NCBI RefSeq assembly: GCF_001952935.1
Contig: NZ_CP018319.1
Span: 2,758,501-2,822,500, forward strand
Direction of reading: 5' to 3'
Length of the DNA stretch: 64,000 bases
From: Pseudomonas frederiksbergensis
Lineage (GTDB): Bacteria > Pseudomonadota > Gammaproteobacteria > Pseudomonadales > Pseudomonadaceae
Each line of letters begins with the position of its first letter. Within the stretch, counting starts at the first letter, position 1. This document shows, piece by piece, positions 60,813 to 64,000 of this stretch. A model generated the notes under the pieces. That model saw only the letters and a list, made by a program, of their open reading frames with translations, was not told the DNA's origin and ran no database searches. The position numbers and the translations under genes are program-made.

Positions 60813-61607
60813 ATGAGCATCGTTCGTAGCGACAAGCCCTTCGTCCTGGCCGGTCGTACTTACCAGTCACGTTTGCTGGTAGGTACCGGCAAGTACCGCG
60901 ACATGGAAGAAACCCGCCTGGCCATCGAAGCCTCGGGTGCCGAGATCGTCACCTTCGCCGTGCGCCGCACCAACCTCGGCCAGAACCCGGGCGAACCGAA
61001 CCTGCTCGAAGTCCTGTCGCCGGATCGCTACACCTTCTTGCCTAACACTGCCGGTTGCTTTGACGCTACCGAGGCTGTGCGCACCTGCCGCCTGGCTCGT
61101 GAACTGCTCGGCGGCCACAACCTGGTGAAGCTGGAAGTGCTGGCGGACCAGAAAACCCTGTTCCCCAACGTGATCGAAACCCTCAAGGCCGCCGAAGTGC
61201 TGGTCAAGGAAGGCTTCGACGTGATGGTCTACACCAGCGATGACCCGATCATCGCCCGTCAACTGGCGGAAATCGGCGTTATCGCGGTGATGCCACTGGC
61301 CGGTCTGATCGGTACAGGCCTGGGGATCTGCAACCCGTACAACCTGCAGATCATCCTCGAAGAAGCCAAGATTCCTGTGCTGGTGGATGCCGGTGTCGGT
61401 ACTGCTTCCGACGCCACCATTGCCATGGAACTGGGTTGCGAAGCGGTGCTGATGAACTCGGCCATCGCCCACGCCCAGCAGCCGATCATGATGGCTGAAG
61501 CCATGAAACACGCCATCGTTGCAGGTCGCTTGGCCTACCTCGCCGGCCGCATGCCGAAAAAACTCTATGCCAGCGCCTCCTCGCCGCTGGATGGTCTGAT
61601 CAAGTAA
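60813..61607 (+). CDS. thiG: Thiazole synthase ThiG
   Basis: This 264-residue TIM-barrel enzyme builds the thiazole phosphate of thiamine from deoxyxylulose phosphate, dehydroglycine and ThiS thiocarboxylate. Landmarks: [49 protein letters not shown] with the Schiff-base Lys, and [25 protein letters not shown] precedes the ATG. It uses ThiS from the gene just upstream. Confidence 0.96.
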   Translation: MSIVRSDKPFVLAGRTYQSRLLVGTGKYRDMEETRLAIEASGAEIVTFAVRRTNLGQNPGEPNLLEVLSPDRYTFLPNTAGCFDATEAVRTCRLARELLGGHNLVKLEVLADQKTLFPNVIETLKAAEVLVKEGFDVMVYTSDDPIIARQLAEIGVIAVMPLAGLIGTGLGICNPYNLQIILEEAKIPVLVDAGVGTASDATIAMELGCEAVLMNSAIAHAQQPIMMAEAMKHAIVAGRLAYLAGRMPKKLYASASSPLDGLIK

Positions 61608-61616
61608 GAGCCATTG

Positions 61617-62342
61617 ATGACTGAATCAAACGACACGCCAATCCAGACGGAAGAAAGCGACGAGCGCCAACACCGCCGCATCAAGAGCTTCGTGATGCGC
61701 GCCGGTCGCATGACCGAAGGCCAGCAACGCGGTCTGGAACAGGGTACGCCGCTGTTCGTGCTGCCTCTGGCCGACGCGCCGGTGGACTTCGACCAAGTGT
61801 TCGGTCGCTCGGCACCGCGATCCCTGGAAATCGGTTTTGGCATGGGCCATTCGCTGCTGGAAATGGCCGCGGCCTCGCCGGAGCAGGATTTCATCGGCGT
61901 GGAAGTGCACCGTCCGGGTGTTGGCGCGCTGCTCAATGGCGTGCTGACTCAGGGCCTGACCAACCTGCGGGTCTACGATTGCGACGCGATCGAAGTACTC
62001 AACCGTTGCATCGCCGACAACAGCCTCGATCGCCTGATGCTGTTTTTCCCGGACCCGTGGCACAAGAGCCGTCACCACAAGCGCCGTATCGTTCAGGCGT
62101 CTTTCGCTGAGCTGGTGCGCAGCAAGTTGAAGGTCGGCGGTGTGCTGCACATGGCCACCGACTGGGAACCGTACGCCGAGTACATGCTGGAAGTGATGAA
62201 CGTTGCGCCGGGTTATCGCAACCTGGCCGAAGACGGCAAATGCGTCCCGCGCCCGACCGAGCGCCCGATCACCAAGTTCGAACGCCGCGGCGAACGTCTT
62301 GGGCATGGCGTGTGGGACCTGAAGTTCGAAAAACAGTCTTAA
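61617..62342 (+). CDS. trmB: tRNA (guanine46-N7)-methyltransferase
   Basis: A 241-residue SAM enzyme. [15 protein letters not shown] N-terminus ([20 protein letters not shown]), [14 protein letters not shown] as the SAM motif, [14 protein letters not shown], and [20 protein letters not shown] with the catalytic region are diagnostic. The ATG at 61617 is 9 bases after thiG's stop, so the two are cotranscribed, as in other pseudomonads. Confidence 0.95.
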   Translation: MTESNDTPIQTEESDERQHRRIKSFVMRAGRMTEGQQRGLEQGTPLFVLPLADAPVDFDQVFGRSAPRSLEIGFGMGHSLLEMAAASPEQDFIGVEVHRPGVGALLNGVLTQGLTNLRVYDCDAIEVLNRCIADNSLDRLMLFFPDPWHKSRHHKRRIVQASFAELVRSKLKVGGVLHMATDWEPYAEYMLEVMNVAPGYRNLAEDGKCVPRPTERPITKFERRGERLGHGVWDLKFEKQS

Positions 62343-62361
62343 GCCCTACGCAATACCAAAT

Positions 62362-62449
62362 GTGGGAGCGGGCTTGCTCGCGAAAGCGGTGTGTCATTCA
62401 ACTTTAATGTCGACTGACACGACGCCTTCGCGAGCAAGCCCGCTCCCAC
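62362..62449. repeat. 88-bp REPIN, GTGGGAGCGGGCTTGC family
   Basis: Inverted arms with a spacer including TTAATGTCGACTGACACG, very close to the spacer at 40321-40408. It lies between the convergent trmB and DUF3392 genes. Confidence 0.9.
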
Positions 62450-62473
62450 ATTTGTTTTGTGTTGTCGGTGAAG

Positions 62474-62797
62474 TCAGCGGCGGTCGGCGACGACACCGAT
62501 GAGCACCAGCACCACCAACAACACCGGTGCCAGGCTGTAGTTGTTGAACTGGCTCAGGCCTTTGATGATCCATGGCGTGGCGTAGATCAGTGCGACGCCG
62601 CTGCCGATCATGCACAGCAGGGCCATCAGCGGGACGCGCAAGGCGCCGGCGATGCTGCCCAAGCGTGCGTCGACCCAGCTTTTGATATCCGCGCCAAACA
62701 ACACCAACAGACAGCCCACCAGGGCCAGTGCGATTTCAGACAGGTTGCTACGGCTCCAGCGGGACGCGGTGGCGAGCAGGTCGAGTATCAAATCCAT
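62474..62797 (-). CDS. DUF3392 membrane protein
   Basis: A 107-residue protein with three hydrophobic segments (IALALVGCLLVLFGADI, LRVPLMALLCMIGSGVALIY and LAPVLLVVLVLIGVVADRR). The pattern, including the DIKSWVDARLGSIAGALRVP loop, matches DUF3392. Function unknown. It starts 22 bases after the hemW stop on the same strand. Confidence 0.83.
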   Translation of the reverse strand: MDLILDLLATASRWSRSNLSEIALALVGCLLVLFGADIKSWVDARLGSIAGALRVPLMALLCMIGSGVALIYATPWIIKGLSQFNNYSLAPVLLVVLVLIGVVADRR

Positions 62798-62819
62798 TCG
62801 TTTTCCCTTAAGGCTGAAA

Positions 62820-64000
62820 TCAGCTCAAAAATGTCTGCAGCAAGTCATTGAGGAAGAGTTGTCCGCGCTCGGTGGCCGCCAGACGTGACGGTTCGACCTG
62901 CAACAAGCCACTTTGTTCGGCTTCGCGGCGGCCTTCGGCGAGACTTTCCAGGCTCATCCCGGTGCGTTCCGGGTACAGTCGCGATTCCACGCCCTCGGTC
63001 AGGCGCAAGGCGTTCATCAGGAACTCGAACGGCATTTCTTCATTGGTCAGGGCTTTCTCCCCGGCCTTGAAGCTTTTGGCCGGGTTGAGGTAGTCCTTCG
63101 GCAAGCGGGTCTTCCAGGTGCGGACAATGCGCCCGTCCGGGTGGCTGAGCTTGCCGTGAGCCCCGGCACCGATGCCGATGAAGTCGCCGAAACTCCAGTA
63201 ATTGAGGTTATGCCGCGCCGGACGGCCGGGCTGGGCATACGCCGAGACTTCGTATTGCGCGTAACCGTGCTCGGCCAACAGCGCCTGGCCGGCTTCCTGA
63301 ATGTCCCACAGCGTGTCGTCTTCCGGCAGCGTTGGCGGCTGGTTCCAGAACACCGTGTTGGGCTCCAGGGTCAGCTGATACCAGGACAAGTGGGTCGGCT
63401 TCAAGGCGATGGCCTGGCGCAGGTCGCTCAGGGCGTCGTCCAGGGACTGATCGGGCAAACCGTGCATCAGGTCCAGATTGAAGTTGTCGAACCCGGCCTG
63501 ACGGGCCATGCCGGCGGCACGTACCGCTTCGTCACCGTTGTGAATCCGCCCCAGCGCTTTGAGTTTTTCTTCCTGAAAGCTCTGGATGCCGATCGACAGG
63601 CGATTGATGCCCAGCGCGCGGTAGGCGACGAACTTCTCTTGTTCGAACGTCCCGGGGTTGGCTTCCAGGGTGATTTCGATGTCGCTGGCGAAGGGTATGC
63701 GCTGCTCCACGCCTTTGAGCAAACGGCCCAGGGCTTCAGCGCTGAACAGGCTCGGCGTGCCGCCCCCAAAGAAGATTGAACTCAGCTCACGACCATAGAC
63801 CGCATGCAGGTCCTGGTCGAGGTCGGCCAGTAGCGCGTCCACATACTCTTCTTCCGGCAGCACCGGGCTGGCGGTATGGGAGTTGAAGTCGCAATAAGGG
63901 CATTTGCGCACACACCACGGAATGTGGATGTACAACGCCAGGGGCGGCAGCACGGGGAGCGCGGCCCGAGGCGACTGGGCGGCGCCGCCGAAGATCAGCG
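62820..64000 (-). CDS. hemW: HemW, radical SAM haem chaperone (5' end off window)
   Basis: The frame is open to the right edge: upstream of residue MLPPLALYIHIPWC the codons read LIFGGAAQSPRAALPV, the usual pseudomonad N-terminus, so a few codons are missing. CVRKCPYCDFN is the radical SAM CxxxCxxC cluster motif with the extra Cys, and SIFFGGGTPSLF, EANPGTFE and YGQAYEVSAY-like (AQYEVSAYAQPG) follow. HemW resembles coproporphyrinogen dehydrogenase HemN but lacks its full active site and instead binds haem for delivery. 393 residues visible. Confidence 0.93.
   Translation of the reverse strand, partial: LIFGGAAQSPRAALPVLPPLALYIHIPWCVRKCPYCDFNSHTASPVLPEEEYVDALLADLDQDLHAVYGRELSSIFFGGGTPSLFSAEALGRLLKGVEQRIPFASDIEITLEANPGTFEQEKFVAYRALGINRLSIGIQSFQEEKLKALGRIHNGDEAVRAAGMARQAGFDNFNLDLMHGLPDQSLDDALSDLRQAIALKPTHLSWYQLTLEPNTVFWNQPPTLPEDDTLWDIQEAGQALLAEHGYAQYEVSAYAQPGRPARHNLNYWSFGDFIGIGAGAHGKLSHPDGRIVRTWKTRLPKDYLNPAKSFKAGEKALTNEEMPFEFLMNALRLTEGVESRLYPERTGMSLESLAEGRREAEQSGLLQVEPSRLAATERGQLFLNDLLQTFLS

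Overview
The window reads as a chromosomal segment of a Pseudomonas of the fluorescens group. The protein families, the gene order (serA ... rpiA-ilvA ... rppH-ptsP ... lgt-thyA ... folA ... ilvD ... mutM ... coaD ... ftsY-ftsE-ftsX-rpoH ... thiS-thiG-trmB ... hemW), the high GC content and the many REP/REPIN palindromes all point that way. From memory the backbone follows the PA0316 to PA0386 order of P. aeruginosa PAO1; this was not aligned here. No rRNA, tRNA, CRISPR array, IS element, integrase or prophage gene was seen.

Layout. 1-16.6 kb is mostly housekeeping: a DUF4399 tail, serA facing a D-2-hydroxyglutarate dehydrogenase, an FAH-family hydrolase, two tandem SdiA-regulated-domain proteins, rpiA, ilvA, a HAD phosphatase, rppH-ptsP, an NRDE protein, a TauE/SafE transporter, lgt and thyA. 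16.7-19.5 kb is a divergent cadmium/zinc module: a CadR-like MerR regulator and a CadA P-type ATPase around a MerR-type promoter with a 19-bp spacer. 19.5-26.3 kb is a phosphonate uptake and catabolism island: a LysR regulator, a three-gene ABC importer, a FAD oxidase and a PhnZ-like HD oxygenase. 26.4-33.1 kb has a small unknown protein with an internal repeat, a GTPase/membrane pair (DUF3482/DUF2868), folA, a cystine symporter and a secreted phosphorylcholine phosphatase, followed by ilvD.

The most novel region is 35.3-38.8 kb, between ilvD and rlmI. It is a compact leftward operon: an unannotated 23-codon peptide gene with its own sigma70-like promoter and strong Shine-Dalgarno, a hairpin ending in U's, a SagB/ThcOx-type flavin dehydrogenase, an AurF-type diiron oxygenase with all metal ligands visible, and an MFS exporter. 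The last three genes overlap. It looks like a minimal RiPP-like pathway (precursor, two oxidative enzymes, exporter) of a kind I do not recognise, set in AT-rich, probably acquired DNA.

40.4-51.1 kb has an HDOD protein, mutM, a ferredoxin, coaD, a LaoABCR-like alcohol/aldehyde oxidation locus, a sulfurtransferase, an AraC regulator and a YheT-type hydrolase. 51.1-64 kb is rsmD, two M16 peptidase-family proteins (one lacking the zinc motif), ftsY-ftsE-ftsX-rpoH, mtgA, thiS-thiG-trmB, a DUF3392 protein and hemW, which runs off the right edge.

Intergenic gaps are rich in palindromic repeats: seven REPINs of exactly 88 bp, four inside-out versions of the same arms, one GAGGGAGCTTGCTCCC-type pair, and five copies of a separate GATCGTTCCCACGC family.
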